A stretch of DNA of 64,000 bases. It comes from Oscillospiraceae bacterium MB08-C2-2 (GTDB lineage Bacteria > Bacillota > Clostridia > Oscillospirales > Ruminococcaceae). The notes below the pieces were generated by a model. That model made no database searches and was not told where the DNA came from. It was given only the letters and a program-made list of their open reading frames with translations. Shown piece by piece: positions 25,923 through 34,147 of this stretch. Location: the NCBI GenBank assembly GCA_035621215.1, contig CP141729.1, positions 394,944-458,943 of the forward strand, read 5' to 3'. How positions within the stretch are numbered: the first letter of the stretch is position 1; every line of letters begins with the position of its first letter. The position numbers and the translations under genes are program-made.

Positions 25923-25971
25923 CAGGAAATTGGCGACAAGTTTCTCTTGACAAGCCGGATCCTATCCATTT

Positions 25972-27258
25972 TTATACCAGAAGCCGTACCCGGAAAACAT
26001 CGTTTTCGATTCGATACATCAACTCACCATCATATTTTTTGGCGAAGGCAAGCACGCTCTTGCTGCCAATGCCGTGACCATCTTCACAAGCCACAGGGTA
26101 GCCGCTTTCGTCAAGAAAAATCCCCTCAGTGCAAGGATTCTCCATTTCCAGCAACAGTCGTCCCACTCTCCGGCAGGTGAAACGCAGATAGGAGGGGGAA
26201 CTTTTGGGCAATGCGATGCAGGCTTGAATGGCATTCTCCATTAAGTTTGAAACCACCATCGTAATCTCTAAGGAATCCACCATTAAATCCCTTGGAATTT
26301 CCAGTTCAATTTCTGTCAGAATCCCCAATTGCTTGGCAAAAGCGGCGTAATGGCAGACGGCGGCATTAACAGCGGGATTTTCACAATAGACCTCACCGAT
26401 TCGGTATGATACTTGATTTTGATTTTGTAGCAAGGCAACAGCTTCATCCGTTTTTCTCTGCTCCAAAAGCTCTAAAAGCACATTGTTAAAATGGCGCCGA
26501 TCATGAGATGCCCGGCTGTTCTGCGCTGATGCCTCCTCCATTAGTTCAAGGCGCTGAGACATATTTTCAGCGGCCAATTGCAGATATTCCTGCTCTGACT
26601 GCATTTTCTGATTTTCCTCCTTCACCCGAAACTCCCTCTGAAGGTTTTTAAGAGAGAGCAAAATGGAACTGTAGGAGGCAAGTCCAATGAAAATCACCAG
26701 AATCAGTGGCACTGCCTGTTCGGTCAGCATCACAACAATATCATCCGCCGTTAGTACATAGTAGTTGAAGGTAATGTAAAGCCCCAACGCCACGGCGAAA
26801 TACGCCATCCAATGCTCTACCGCCTGACGATACAGCGGACGTACATAACGCCATAAAACCAGCAGAAAAGCACCGAATAGGAGTATGCGCAGCAATGAAT
26901 TTGCGTAGAGGGGATAAGGCAGATGCCTTGAGCCAAGAAAGCTTAAAATAATAACGGTATCGCTTATGTTTTGAACAGTAATATAAGAAAACAGCCACTG
27001 CATAAAGTTATCCTTAAACATTGGACGCACGGCAAAGCAAAGCACCGCAAACAGGATAATATCAAGCTTTGAAAGCAAGGTCAGGTTTCCGCTGACATAA
27101 CAGTAAACAGCTGTACCTAAATCAGCGGCAAGAATGCCGAGCATGGTCAGCAGTGTGACTTTTTTAGAATATTTTGGCTGCAAAAGGGATGTCATCAGCA
27201 AAACATTGGCGGTAGTAGAAATGATGGCTCGCAACAGGTCTGGAAAGATTTCAATCAT
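25972..27258 (-). CDS. AgrC-like membrane sensor histidine kinase (GHKL type)
   Basis: A 428-residue kinase. Residues 1-205 hold about six to seven hydrophobic segments forming a polytopic sensor. A coiled-coil-like linker (residues 205-245) follows, then the phosphoacceptor region SRASHDRRHFNNV with His252. The GHKL ATPase has an N-box NLMENAIQAC and a G-box-like EDGHGIGSKSV. This matches peptide-sensing AgrC/ComD-type kinases. No AgrB or AgrD-like precursor gene is visible nearby, so the signal is unknown. The start overlaps the response regulator stop by eight bases. Confidence 0.87.
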   Translation of the reverse strand: MIEIFPDLLRAIISTTANVLLMTSLLQPKYSKKVTLLTMLGILAADLGTAVYCYVSGNLTLLSKLDIILFAVLCFAVRPMFKDNFMQWLFSYITVQNISDTVIILSFLGSRHLPYPLYANSLLRILLFGAFLLVLWRYVRPLYRQAVEHWMAYFAVALGLYITFNYYVLTADDIVVMLTEQAVPLILVIFIGLASYSSILLSLKNLQREFRVKEENQKMQSEQEYLQLAAENMSQRLELMEEASAQNSRASHDRRHFNNVLLELLEQRKTDEAVALLQNQNQVSYRIGEVYCENPAVNAAVCHYAAFAKQLGILTEIELEIPRDLMVDSLEITMVVSNLMENAIQACIALPKSSPSYLRFTCRRVGRLLLEMENPCTEGIFLDESGYPVACEDGHGIGSKSVLAFAKKYDGELMYRIENDVFRVRLLV

Positions 27259-27991
27259 TGTCCCGCCCCCTTGCCATTAGGTAATCCATATAAGTATCCC
27301 TTACAGCCGCATAATGCTTAACGGCAATGGGGACGATTTTGCCGCCGGATAATGTAAAACTATCCTTGGCAAAGCGCTCCACCCGCCTCAGATTGACCAC
27401 AAATGAAGTATGGCATTGCAAGAAATGCCTGTCCTTTAAAATAAGTGATATATATTCCGTGAAATTCTCTCGCATCGTTCGGCTTTGCACCTGCTCTGCA
27501 TTTGACAGATAAAATAGGACAGCGTGCTTACTATACTCGCAGCAGACGATTTCAGAAAGTTTTATGATCCGTAAGCTATCCGCAGTTTTAACCGCAAAGG
27601 TCTGTTCCTCAGCAAGGTCTGCCCTGGAGATGGCAAGGGTCAAGGTATTAAACAACTGGGCCTTGTTAATTGGCTTCACAAGATAATTTATGGGGCTTGC
27701 AGCGTATGCCTGCAAAGCAAACTGAGGCTCGGTGGTGGCATAAATAATTTGCGTTTCACGGTCGAGACGGCGAATTTCTTTGCCGAGCTCAATGCCGCTG
27801 ACCATAGGCATAACAATATCCAGTATGTAAAGATGAAAGCTCTTCGACTCAATGGCGGTTAAAAGTGTATCAGGATGGGAAAAATTCTTGACCTCCGCAT
27901 CTAAAGTATGGTTATGCAGATATTCTGTTATATAGTCGTTTAAAATAGCAAGCTCATTTGGCTGGTCATCACAAATGGCAATCTGCAACAT
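27251..27991 (-). CDS. LytTR-family response regulator
   Basis: A 246-residue regulator with a receiver domain (residues 1-120; acidic pair in AICDDQ, phospho-acceptor Asp58 in YILDIVMPMVSG). A C-terminal LytTR DNA-binding domain (residues about 140-240) follows, with CHTSFVVNLRRVERF and SGGKIVPIAVKHY. ATG at 27991 follows GGGAGGTG at ideal spacing; the upstream in-frame extension is not domain-like. It is encoded between a small HTH protein and its cognate kinase. The direct-repeat site at 25889-25922 is its most likely target. Confidence 0.9.
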   Translation of the reverse strand: MLQIAICDDQPNELAILNDYITEYLHNHTLDAEVKNFSHPDTLLTAIESKSFHLYILDIVMPMVSGIELGKEIRRLDRETQIIYATTEPQFALQAYAASPINYLVKPINKAQLFNTLTLAISRADLAEEQTFAVKTADSLRIIKLSEIVCCEYSKHAVLFYLSNAEQVQSRTMRENFTEYISLILKDRHFLQCHTSFVVNLRRVERFAKDSFTLSGGKIVPIAVKHYAAVRDTYMDYLMARGRDND

Positions 27992-27995
27992 ACAA

Positions 27996-28193
27996 TTACA
28001 CCTCCCGGCCAGAACCATATTTTTTACTATGGGGTATCCAACCATCAAATTCATCTTGTTTGTTCCGCCCAAACTTCACTGCCTTAACAGCGGGAAATTC
28101 ATTTGCTTCTATCCAGAACGTCCGTGTCTGGCGACTACTACTTAAATCACCGCATACTTCGTTTGTAGTTAACCACCTATCCTCATTTTGCAT
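27996..28193 (-). CDS. Small excisionase/MerR-like HTH protein
   Basis: A 65-residue protein. The segment RWLTTNEVCGDLSSSRQT followed by WIEANEFPAVK matches the helix-turn-helix start and wing of excisionase-type DNA-binding domains, although the middle is slightly diverged (SSSRQTRTF instead of the usual SRQTVYRW). ATG at 28193 has AAAGGAGAGG just upstream. It ends five bases before the response regulator and is the promoter-proximal gene of the cassette. It could be an accessory DNA-binding regulator or a remnant of an integrated element's directionality factor. No integrase is nearby. Confidence 0.65.
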   Translation of the reverse strand: MQNEDRWLTTNEVCGDLSSSRQTRTFWIEANEFPAVKAVKFGRNKQDEFDGWIPHSKKYGSGREV

Positions 28194-28225
28194 GGTGCCT
28201 CTCCTTTATGAAGTAACTATTAATT

Positions 28226-28254
28226 ATTGTAGCAAAAAAAGGTCAAAGTCTCAA
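28226..28254 (-). promoter_or_regulatory. Predicted promoter of the HTH-LytTR-kinase operon
   Basis: On the minus strand TTGAGA (28254-28249), a 17-base spacer and TACAAT (28231-28226). It lies about 33 bases upstream of the HTH gene's ATG. Confidence 0.62.
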
Positions 28255-28259
28255 TGAAT

Positions 28260-28577
28260 TTGTCTGTTCGGATATAGATAAGCAAATGCAGACGGCTAAT
28301 TTAAAAATGCTTATATTATTAATAAAAAGTGCCGATTGCTGCGTTTCCTTTAGGTCAGCAAGCAGGGGGGGCGGCATGCAGAACCACCCGTTCCTAGGCT
28401 TAACAGATTCCTTCCTCCGGTCGAAATGGCTCCGCTACACACAGTGAAACCGTATTGCCGGATAAGACATTAATAACCTATGCAGAGAGATGGATCGGCC
28501 TGGAATAACCAAAACTTCTGCTGGTGAATAGAATAGACAAGAACGTAACGTGAAATAGCCTTAATAAGGTAAGACCT
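28260..28577. other. Gene-free spacer before the surface repeat-protein genes
   Basis: About 320 bases without an open frame of interest. A GGGGGGG run with partly complementary CACCC and short inverted repeats (GCTG/CAGC near 28336-28358) suggest some RNA structure. I tried to match known c-di-GMP and cobalamin riboswitch cores by eye and could not. No confident promoter was found for the plus-strand genes. Confidence 0.3.
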
Positions 28578-28593
28578 GGAGGTGCTAATCCAT

Positions 28594-29301
28594 ATGGAAA
28601 ATGAAATTTCCATATCCACCATCAGAAGCAATCAGGATCTTCATCTACTTTACTTTGACAGTAATCACATTGAAAATCCCAGTAAAATTGATAAGGCATA
28701 TCTTTTGAATGCATATAAGAAAAATCCCGATAGCGAAGTAGAAGTAGTATTAAATGAATATTTAACACACGAAGACGCTGTGCTGATAGATGAGTTAATA
28801 AAAAAACCGAGATATTCAAGCGATGCCAGTAACATCTTATGTGATATAACGGAAGCTGTACAGACTTTATCCTATGGCTCCGTTGAAAACAAGGGGTTGT
28901 TGGTGAAATTCAACGGCTTTATTTATAAGCCAAGAATTCTTCTTTTTTATCGTAAAGAGATCATTTACCCACGCTGTGGATGCGAAATATTTTTTGAAAA
29001 AGAGCTGGAACTACACGGCTTTGCACACAGGGCGCAGTCACCGTGGTTTTACAGTGGAAGGTCACAGACGATTACATTTTTTGTTGAAAATTTAGGAAGT
29101 CGTGAAATTAATATTCATCTTGAGAACAGTCCAAACGCAAATAGCGTTGTGGTTGATCCACAATGTTTATGTGTAAAACCCGGGCAAACGGTGGATATTG
29201 TACCCTATAGGTTTTCAAAGTTCATTAGACTGGCTTCAGTATCAGACGACAATCGGATTGTCTGTAATCTATGGTTTCAAACGCAACTTATGAACGATTA
29301 A
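28594..29301 (+). CDS. Uncharacterised protein with C-terminal DUF6385-like domain
   Basis: A 235-residue protein without signal peptide. The first 130 residues are charged and not recognised. The last 90 (from SPWFYSGRSQTITFFVENLG to LWFQTQL) resemble the DUF6385 beta-rich module, including the segment LCVKPGQTVDIVPYRFSKF. The same module type ends the next protein (TATMFIDNTGTSPITVSMQI). ATG at 28594 has GGAGGT ten bases upstream; an upstream GTG lies inside that site. It may be an adaptor or cap of the surface/spore-coat fibre encoded downstream; this is inference. The function of DUF6385 is not established. Confidence 0.65.
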   Translation: MENEISISTIRSNQDLHLLYFDSNHIENPSKIDKAYLLNAYKKNPDSEVEVVLNEYLTHEDAVLIDELIKKPRYSSDASNILCDITEAVQTLSYGSVENKGLLVKFNGFIYKPRILLFYRKEIIYPRCGCEIFFEKELELHGFAHRAQSPWFYSGRSQTITFFVENLGSREINIHLENSPNANSVVVDPQCLCVKPGQTVDIVPYRFSKFIRLASVSDDNRIVCNLWFQTQLMND

Positions 29302-29364
29302 ACAATTTTTAGAATATGATAGATTAGCCTTTCCAATAGAAAGGAATATACTGGAGGTAAAAAA

Positions 29365-30891
29365 ATGAATTCACTCGTATTCAATACTACTGCGGACCAA
29401 TTGCGCACTAGTATTTATGGATATAACCAAGGCACTTCAACTTTCCAAGCATTACAATTGGATACAGCCGGACAGTTACTGGTTTCTCTATCCAACACCG
29501 ATCTGACGGTATCCGGTGACATTACAATAACCAACACACTGTTGACGGTAGCCGGTGACGTAACGGTTACCAATACACTGCTGACGGTAGCCGGTAACGT
29601 AACGGTCACCAATACACTGCTGACCGTAGCCGGTGATGTAACGGTTACCAACACACTGCTGACCGTATCCGGTGATGTAACGGTCACCAATACACTGCTG
29701 ACCGTATCCGGTGATGTAACGGTCACCAATACACTGCTGACCGTATCCGGTAACGTGACGGTTACCAACACACTGCTGACCGTAGCCGGTGACGTAACAG
29801 TTACCAATACACTGTTGACCGTATCCGGTAACGTAACAGTTACCAACACACTGCTGACCGTATCCGGTGATGTAACGGTTACCAATACACTGTTGACCGT
29901 ATCCGGTGATGTAACGGTTACCAATACACTGTTGACGGTATCCGGTGATGTAACGGTTACCAATACACTGTTGACGGTAGCCGGTGACGTAACGGTCACC
30001 AATACACTGCTGACCGTATCCGGTGACGTGACGGTTACCAATACACTGCTGACCGTATCCGGTAACGTAACGGTTACCAATACACTGTTGACGGTATCCG
30101 GCGATGTAACGGTTACCAATACACTGTTGACGGTAGCTGGTGATGTAACGGTTACCAATACGCTGCTGACCGTATCCGGTGATGTAACGGTCACCAATAC
30201 ACTGCTGACCGTAGCCGGTGATGTAACGGTTACCAACACACTGCTGACCGTAGCCGGTGACGTAACAGTTACCAATACACTGTTGACCGTATCCGGTAAC
30301 GTAACAGTTACCAATACACTGTTGACCGTATCCGGTAACGTAACAGTTACCAATACACTGCTGACCGTATCCGGTGATGTAACGGTTACCAACACACTGC
30401 TGACCGTATCCGGTAATGTAACGGTTACCAATACACTGCTGACCGTATCCGGTGATGTAACGGTTACCAACACATTGCTGACCGTAGCCGGTGACGTAAC
30501 GGTTACCAATACACTGCTGACCGTAGCCGGTGACGTAACGATTACCAACACACTGCTGACGGTATTTGTTGACGGCAATGCGTTCTTCTCCACATCCAAC
30601 ACGTACTCCGGTGTGACCGGAACCGGTATCGCGCTTCCGATGACAGATATTGGGAATCTTAGAACAGCAACGATGTTTATTGACAATACCGGAACAAGCC
30701 CTATTACTGTTAGCATGCAAATCAGCCCTGATGGAACCGTATTCTTCAATGACCCCAATCATTTGAATGGTGTTGTTGCAGGCGGCACAAACAGCATCAT
30801 GGTGGTGGATATCTTCGGACAATATGCTCAGATCTCTTACGATGCTGGCGCCCTTGCAACCTTCACAGCATATTATAACGGTCAGGCATAA
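29365..30891 (+). CDS. Tandem-repeat surface-fibre candidate: 27 x 13-residue repeats plus DUF6385-like tail
   Basis: A 508-residue protein. Residues 1-45 form an N-terminal head. Residues 46-396 are exactly 27 copies of a 13-residue unit, consensus LLTVSGDVTVTNT, where S/A and D/N vary. Residues 397-508 form a DUF6385-like C-terminal module (FIDNTGTSPITVSMQISPDG). The alternating beta-branched and Gly/Asn turn pattern predicts a beta-solenoid or fibre. Thr makes up a large share of each unit, offering many O-glycosylation sites, and a glycosyltransferase gene follows directly. There is no classical signal peptide or sortase motif. Exosporium, spore-coat or other extracellular fibre is an inference. 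Confidence 0.8.
   Translation: MNSLVFNTTADQLRTSIYGYNQGTSTFQALQLDTAGQLLVSLSNTDLTVSGDITITNTLLTVAGDVTVTNTLLTVAGNVTVTNTLLTVAGDVTVTNTLLTVSGDVTVTNTLLTVSGDVTVTNTLLTVSGNVTVTNTLLTVAGDVTVTNTLLTVSGNVTVTNTLLTVSGDVTVTNTLLTVSGDVTVTNTLLTVSGDVTVTNTLLTVAGDVTVTNTLLTVSGDVTVTNTLLTVSGNVTVTNTLLTVSGDVTVTNTLLTVAGDVTVTNTLLTVSGDVTVTNTLLTVAGDVTVTNTLLTVAGDVTVTNTLLTVSGNVTVTNTLLTVSGNVTVTNTLLTVSGDVTVTNTLLTVSGNVTVTNTLLTVSGDVTVTNTLLTVAGDVTVTNTLLTVAGDVTITNTLLTVFVDGNAFFSTSNTYSGVTGTGIALPMTDIGNLRTATMFIDNTGTSPITVSMQISPDGTVFFNDPNHLNGVVAGGTNSIMVVDIFGQYAQISYDAGALATFTAYYNGQA
29500..30552 (+). repeat. In-frame tandem array, 27 units of 39 bp
   Basis: The array is exactly 1,053 bp, with no indels between units. Units differ mainly at silent third positions (CTG/TTG, ACC/ACG, GAT/GAC, GTT/GTC, AAT/AAC) and at two codons, Ser/Ala and Asp/Asn. 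The rare ACA-GTT variant is confined to units 7-8 and 19-21, suggesting block duplication about 12 units apart. The regular composition also keeps long reverse-strand frames open by chance. Confidence 0.95.
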
Positions 30892-30903
30892 GTGAGATTA
30901 CTT

Positions 30904-30925
30904 CCACAGAGCTTCGGCTCTGTGG
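30904..30925 (+). other. UUCG-capped hairpin between repeat protein and glycosyltransferase
   Basis: CCACAGAGC (30904-30912), loop TTCG, GCTCTGTGG (30917-30925), then TTTAC. A nine-pair stem with the very stable UUCG tetraloop and only a short T run. It may be a partial terminator or an mRNA stabiliser that lowers glycosyltransferase expression relative to the fibre protein. Confidence 0.6.
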
Positions 30926-30954
30926 TTTACATAAAACAGGATGGGAGTTTGATT

Positions 30955-32730
30955 ATGAAAACAGTAAGTCTTTGTATGATTGTTAAGGATGGAGAAAGAT
31001 ATATAGAGCAGTGCATTGCAAGCGTTTTTGAGGTGGTTTCAGAAGTCATTATTGTTGACACGGGTTCGACAGACAACACTCTAGAACGGGTCAAACGCTT
31101 TCACCCTCAAATTTATCATTATAAATGGAATAACAACTTTGCAGATGCCAGAAATCTTTCTCTGAAACACGCCAAGAGCGATTATATTCTTGTGTTAGAT
31201 GCCGACGAAGTTGTGTATCCCGAGGATTTGCCAAAGCTTACCGAACGGATTAACAACACCGATGCGGATGCAATATCAATCAAATTCCATAACATCACAG
31301 ATGAAAACTCAGAAGATACCTTTAATACGCACATAGGGTTGAGAATATTTAAAAACAATAGCTTTCACTTTGAAGGCGCCATTCATGAACAGCCGATCTT
31401 TCACGGAGCCGACAGGAAAGCCGTGCTGGAGAATGCGGATATAAAAGTAAAGCATTACGGTTATTTGCCCTCTAATGCGGGAGAGAAAAAGCGCAACCGC
31501 AACATGCCCATTTTAAAGGAACTGTTGGAGAAAGATCCTAACAGTGCATTTCACCTGTTCAATATGGGCAATGAATACCTGAACATCGGGGATTATGATA
31601 CTGCGCTGACCTACTATGAAAAATCCAACAAATATAAAGATAATACCTTGGCTTACACGCCTCACCTTATGTACAGAATGGCAACATGTCTGCACAAAAT
31701 GAAACGCAACGAGGAGAGCCTGGCTATCATCGCCGATGGGCTAGGTCTTTATCCCGCCTGCACCGATTTCGAATATTTACGTGGATTGATACTCACCAAA
31801 ATGAAGCGGTTTTCTCTGGCGCTGGATAGCTTTCGCAGGTGCATGGATATGGGTGAAGCACCCCCATCCTTGTCCTTTTTTAGCGAAACCTCTAATTTTA
31901 GGCCACTTGTTGAGATGGCGAGAATCTATTATTATATGGATGACTACAGCAAAGCGCTGGACTGCTATATGAAAGCAATTCAAATCAATCCGAAAAAGGT
32001 TGATATAATTTATCATATCACTAAAATGCTGAACAAAATATTTGCTGATAAGAATACCGTTTATCAAAATCTGTGTAATCTCTTTGCCGATAGCAGCTAC
32101 AAACCAAACGTAATGGTGATGACAGATGCCTTGCTTGATGAAAAACTAATTGAGCAAGCCAATACTGCATTGAGTAAATGCAGCGATAACGCTGCGGAGC
32201 CGGATGCGGATCTTTATTTTTCACGAGGCCGCCTGCTGTTTTATACCCAAAAATATGAGGCCGCATTTGAGATGTTCAGCCGTTGTGTCAAGCCTGGCAT
32301 AGCTCGTGGTATCTTACCTGACAAAAAGCAAAGATCTTATGACTATATGACAGCTTGCAGCTTGCTCTGCACAGACCTGCACGTTGAATATCTCGAAATG
32401 GTAAATGCATTGGAAGATACCGTGGATAGGGCTGTTTATCTGGCTTTCCAGCAAGTATCAGACGCCTCTCTGGACAGCAGTGCTTTTGGGCGAATTACAT
32501 CGGTACTATCCAAACTTTTGTCTGTTCGCGCATACGATGTGTTTGAACATGCGCTTTGTATCCTTAATCTTGTGGATAGTAACGAGGTCTTGTTGTTGCT
32601 GGCAGATATCTATTATCAAAATGAGTTCCACGATATGGCGGTTAAAACAATCTTACGATCTGTCAAAGAGCTTGATATCATAAATACCAATGCAGTCTTT
32701 ATCCTGAACAAAGAATTTTGCATCAACTGA
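30955..32730 (+). CDS. Family 2 glycosyltransferase with TPR repeats
   Basis: A 591-residue cytoplasmic enzyme. The N-terminal GT-A domain starts SLCMIVKDGERYIEQCIASV, has VDTGSTDNT for nucleotide-sugar binding and LDADE (Asp82, Asp84) as the metal-binding DxD motif. From about residue 190 onward it consists of TPR-like helical pairs (FHLFNMGNEYLNIGDYDTAL; ALDCYMKAIQINPKK), which in this class bind extended protein substrates. ATG at 30955 has GGGAG seven bases upstream. Its position directly after a Thr-rich repeat protein makes that protein the likely acceptor (inference from context). Confidence 0.87.
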   Translation: MKTVSLCMIVKDGERYIEQCIASVFEVVSEVIIVDTGSTDNTLERVKRFHPQIYHYKWNNNFADARNLSLKHAKSDYILVLDADEVVYPEDLPKLTERINNTDADAISIKFHNITDENSEDTFNTHIGLRIFKNNSFHFEGAIHEQPIFHGADRKAVLENADIKVKHYGYLPSNAGEKKRNRNMPILKELLEKDPNSAFHLFNMGNEYLNIGDYDTALTYYEKSNKYKDNTLAYTPHLMYRMATCLHKMKRNEESLAIIADGLGLYPACTDFEYLRGLILTKMKRFSLALDSFRRCMDMGEAPPSLSFFSETSNFRPLVEMARIYYYMDDYSKALDCYMKAIQINPKKVDIIYHITKMLNKIFADKNTVYQNLCNLFADSSYKPNVMVMTDALLDEKLIEQANTALSKCSDNAAEPDADLYFSRGRLLFYTQKYEAAFEMFSRCVKPGIARGILPDKKQRSYDYMTACSLLCTDLHVEYLEMVNALEDTVDRAVYLAFQQVSDASLDSSAFGRITSVLSKLLSVRAYDVFEHALCILNLVDSNEVLLLLADIYYQNEFHDMAVKTILRSVKELDIINTNAVFILNKEFCIN

Positions 32731-32775
32731 GGGCTTTTAAATATAAGATATTTTGTCCCCCAGGCGGCGGTATAG

Positions 32776-32883
32776 ATGAGCTTTAATCCATCCAAGGTCC
32801 TCACCGGTGTGCAGACCATTGACAGCGTGAATTATTGCTTTAACGACAATAGCATACTGAAAACCAACAGGATAAACGAATGA
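32776..32883 (+). pseudogene. Relic of a choline-binding/cell-wall-binding repeat protein
   Basis: A 35-codon open frame reads GVQTIDSVNYCFNDNSILKT in its core. This corresponds to one cell-wall-binding repeat, usually GWQTIDGKxYYFxxNGxLKTG, with the aromatic and Gly positions partly decayed. There is no plausible ribosome-binding site and a TAG precedes the ATG. It looks like the 3' remnant of a surface-protein gene deleted or replaced at this site. The SLH protein at 18 kb carries intact repeats of the same kind. Confidence 0.55.
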
Positions 32884-32926
32884 AAACAGAGGCAGAAACC
32901 GATAACTGGTTTCTGCCTCTGTTTTT
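32883..32926. terminator. Strong bidirectional terminator
   Basis: An 18-bp perfect stem, 32883-32900 with 32908-32925, around loop GATAACT, flanked by A and T runs. It separates the convergent glycosyltransferase region (plus) and the sugar-binding protein gene (minus). Confidence 0.92.
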
Positions 32927-32991
32927 CCGTATTCAGTTTTATGGTCCGAGCATTTTTCTGTGTCGGCAATTATGAATGCAAAAGGGTTCGG

Positions 32992-34074
32992 TTACTTGCC
33001 TGCGTTAACGATGGCCTGAACATCCGGGTCGTTAACATTGCTCTTATCCACAACAATAACGCCGGTATCGATGAATTTTTCGGCAGGCGGATTTCCCTGT
33101 GCAATGGCAACAGCAGTTTTTACACCTTCATAACCCATATAGTGGGCTCTCTGAAGGATGGTGGTTACATTCAGGTCGGTGTTTTCGATCAGATCGGCGA
33201 CTTCAACAGAATAATCAAAGCCGAGATGGATGAGGTCGGTGCGTCCAGATTCTTTCAGGCCGGTTGCGGTTCCAACAGTGGCGCTGTTGGCGGGGGAGAA
33301 AAGAGCCTTGAGATCAGGATAGGTTGTGATGAAATCCTGTGTAAAGCCGATCGCCTTGGTGATATCGCCTTCACTCATTTTAATGTCGTTTTTCAGGATT
33401 TCCCATGCCTCAGGAGCGTTGGCATCCCAATATTCATAGAGGCCCTTGACACGGTCGGAAATGGTCTGGGAGCCCATGGAAGAAACCGAAATACCGATCT
33501 GTGCGTGGTCGGTTTCCTTGAGGCCAGCATCCTTCAGTTTCTGGAGCAGAATCCCGCCGCAGAGCTTGCCGGCTTCGTAGTTGTTGGTGAGCAGGGCGGC
33601 GCTGTAGTTATCCGAAGCGATGGTGGTATCCAGCAGGATAACAGGAATGCCCATTGCCATGACCTCTTCAACCGGCTTTACCATAGCGGTGCTGTCGGTG
33701 GGGCAGAGGAGGATGGCATCCGGCTTTGTGGCTGCGGCATCCTGCAAAAGCTGCATTTGCTTTTCAATATCGGTATCCAGATTGGTGTTGGTCAGGGTAA
33801 AATCCTTGATTCCTAAATCCTTGATGGCGGCTTCCACACCACCGTTTACAATAGACATAAACTGGTTGCCCATAAGCTTGCTGACATAACAGATTTTCAT
33901 TTCGGAAGCTTCCTTGGCGCCGCTTGATTCACGGGCTGCTTCAGAACTGGAGGCCGGGGCCGCAGCGGAAGAGGCAGGGGCTGCTGACGAAGCGGGAGCA
34001 GTCTGGCCGGATTGGCAGGCGGCAAGGCCGAACACCAACATCGAGGCCAGCAGTATGGAAATGAACTTTTTCAT
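32992..34074 (-). CDS. Sugar ABC transporter substrate-binding lipoprotein
   Basis: A 360-residue lipoprotein. The signal peptide ends in lipobox GLAAC (Cys20), followed by an Ala/Ser-rich linker to about residue 55. A type I periplasmic-binding fold follows (MKICYVSKLMGNQFMSIVNG; CPTDSTAMVKPVEEVMAMGI; LGFDYSVEVADLIENT). ATG at 34074 has AGGAGG. It is the third gene of a minus-strand importer (ATPase, permease, binding protein) beside the araBAD genes, so L-arabinose or a related pentose is the likely ligand. A hairpin before it could raise its level over the membrane components. Confidence 0.86.
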   Translation of the reverse strand: MKKFISILLASMLVFGLAACQSGQTAPASSAAPASSAAAPASSSEAARESSGAKEASEMKICYVSKLMGNQFMSIVNGGVEAAIKDLGIKDFTLTNTNLDTDIEKQMQLLQDAAATKPDAILLCPTDSTAMVKPVEEVMAMGIPVILLDTTIASDNYSAALLTNNYEAGKLCGGILLQKLKDAGLKETDHAQIGISVSSMGSQTISDRVKGLYEYWDANAPEAWEILKNDIKMSEGDITKAIGFTQDFITTYPDLKALFSPANSATVGTATGLKESGRTDLIHLGFDYSVEVADLIENTDLNVTTILQRAHYMGYEGVKTAVAIAQGNPPAEKFIDTGVIVVDKSNVNDPDVQAIVNAGK

Positions 34075-34147
34075 GGTTTTCCCTCCTAGATTGTTTCTGA
34101 AATGAATGGGTTAAAAAGGTCAGTTCATGCAACGGGCCTTAATCCAA

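Noticed and set aside
25812-28260. Search for an AgrD-like peptide precursor or AgrB protease near the AgrC-like kinase.
   Set aside because: The only small gene is the HTH protein, which has a DNA-binding pattern and no peptide-precursor features; no AgrB-like membrane protease frame exists nearby.
28260-28577. Possible riboswitch before the DUF6385-like gene.
   Set aside because: I could not match the conserved cores of c-di-GMP, cobalamin or other riboswitch classes by eye, and no terminator or anti-terminator pair is visible.
29500-30552. Possible CRISPR array, because of regularly spaced repeats.
   Set aside because: Units are contiguous 39-mers with no unique spacers, stay in frame inside a coding sequence and are not palindromic.
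29415-30822. Two long open frames on the minus strand across the repeat array (over 440 codons each).
   Set aside because: They mirror the 39-bp repeat, which lacks stop codons in those frames by composition. They have no ribosome site, and the plus-strand protein has clear head, repeat and tail domains.
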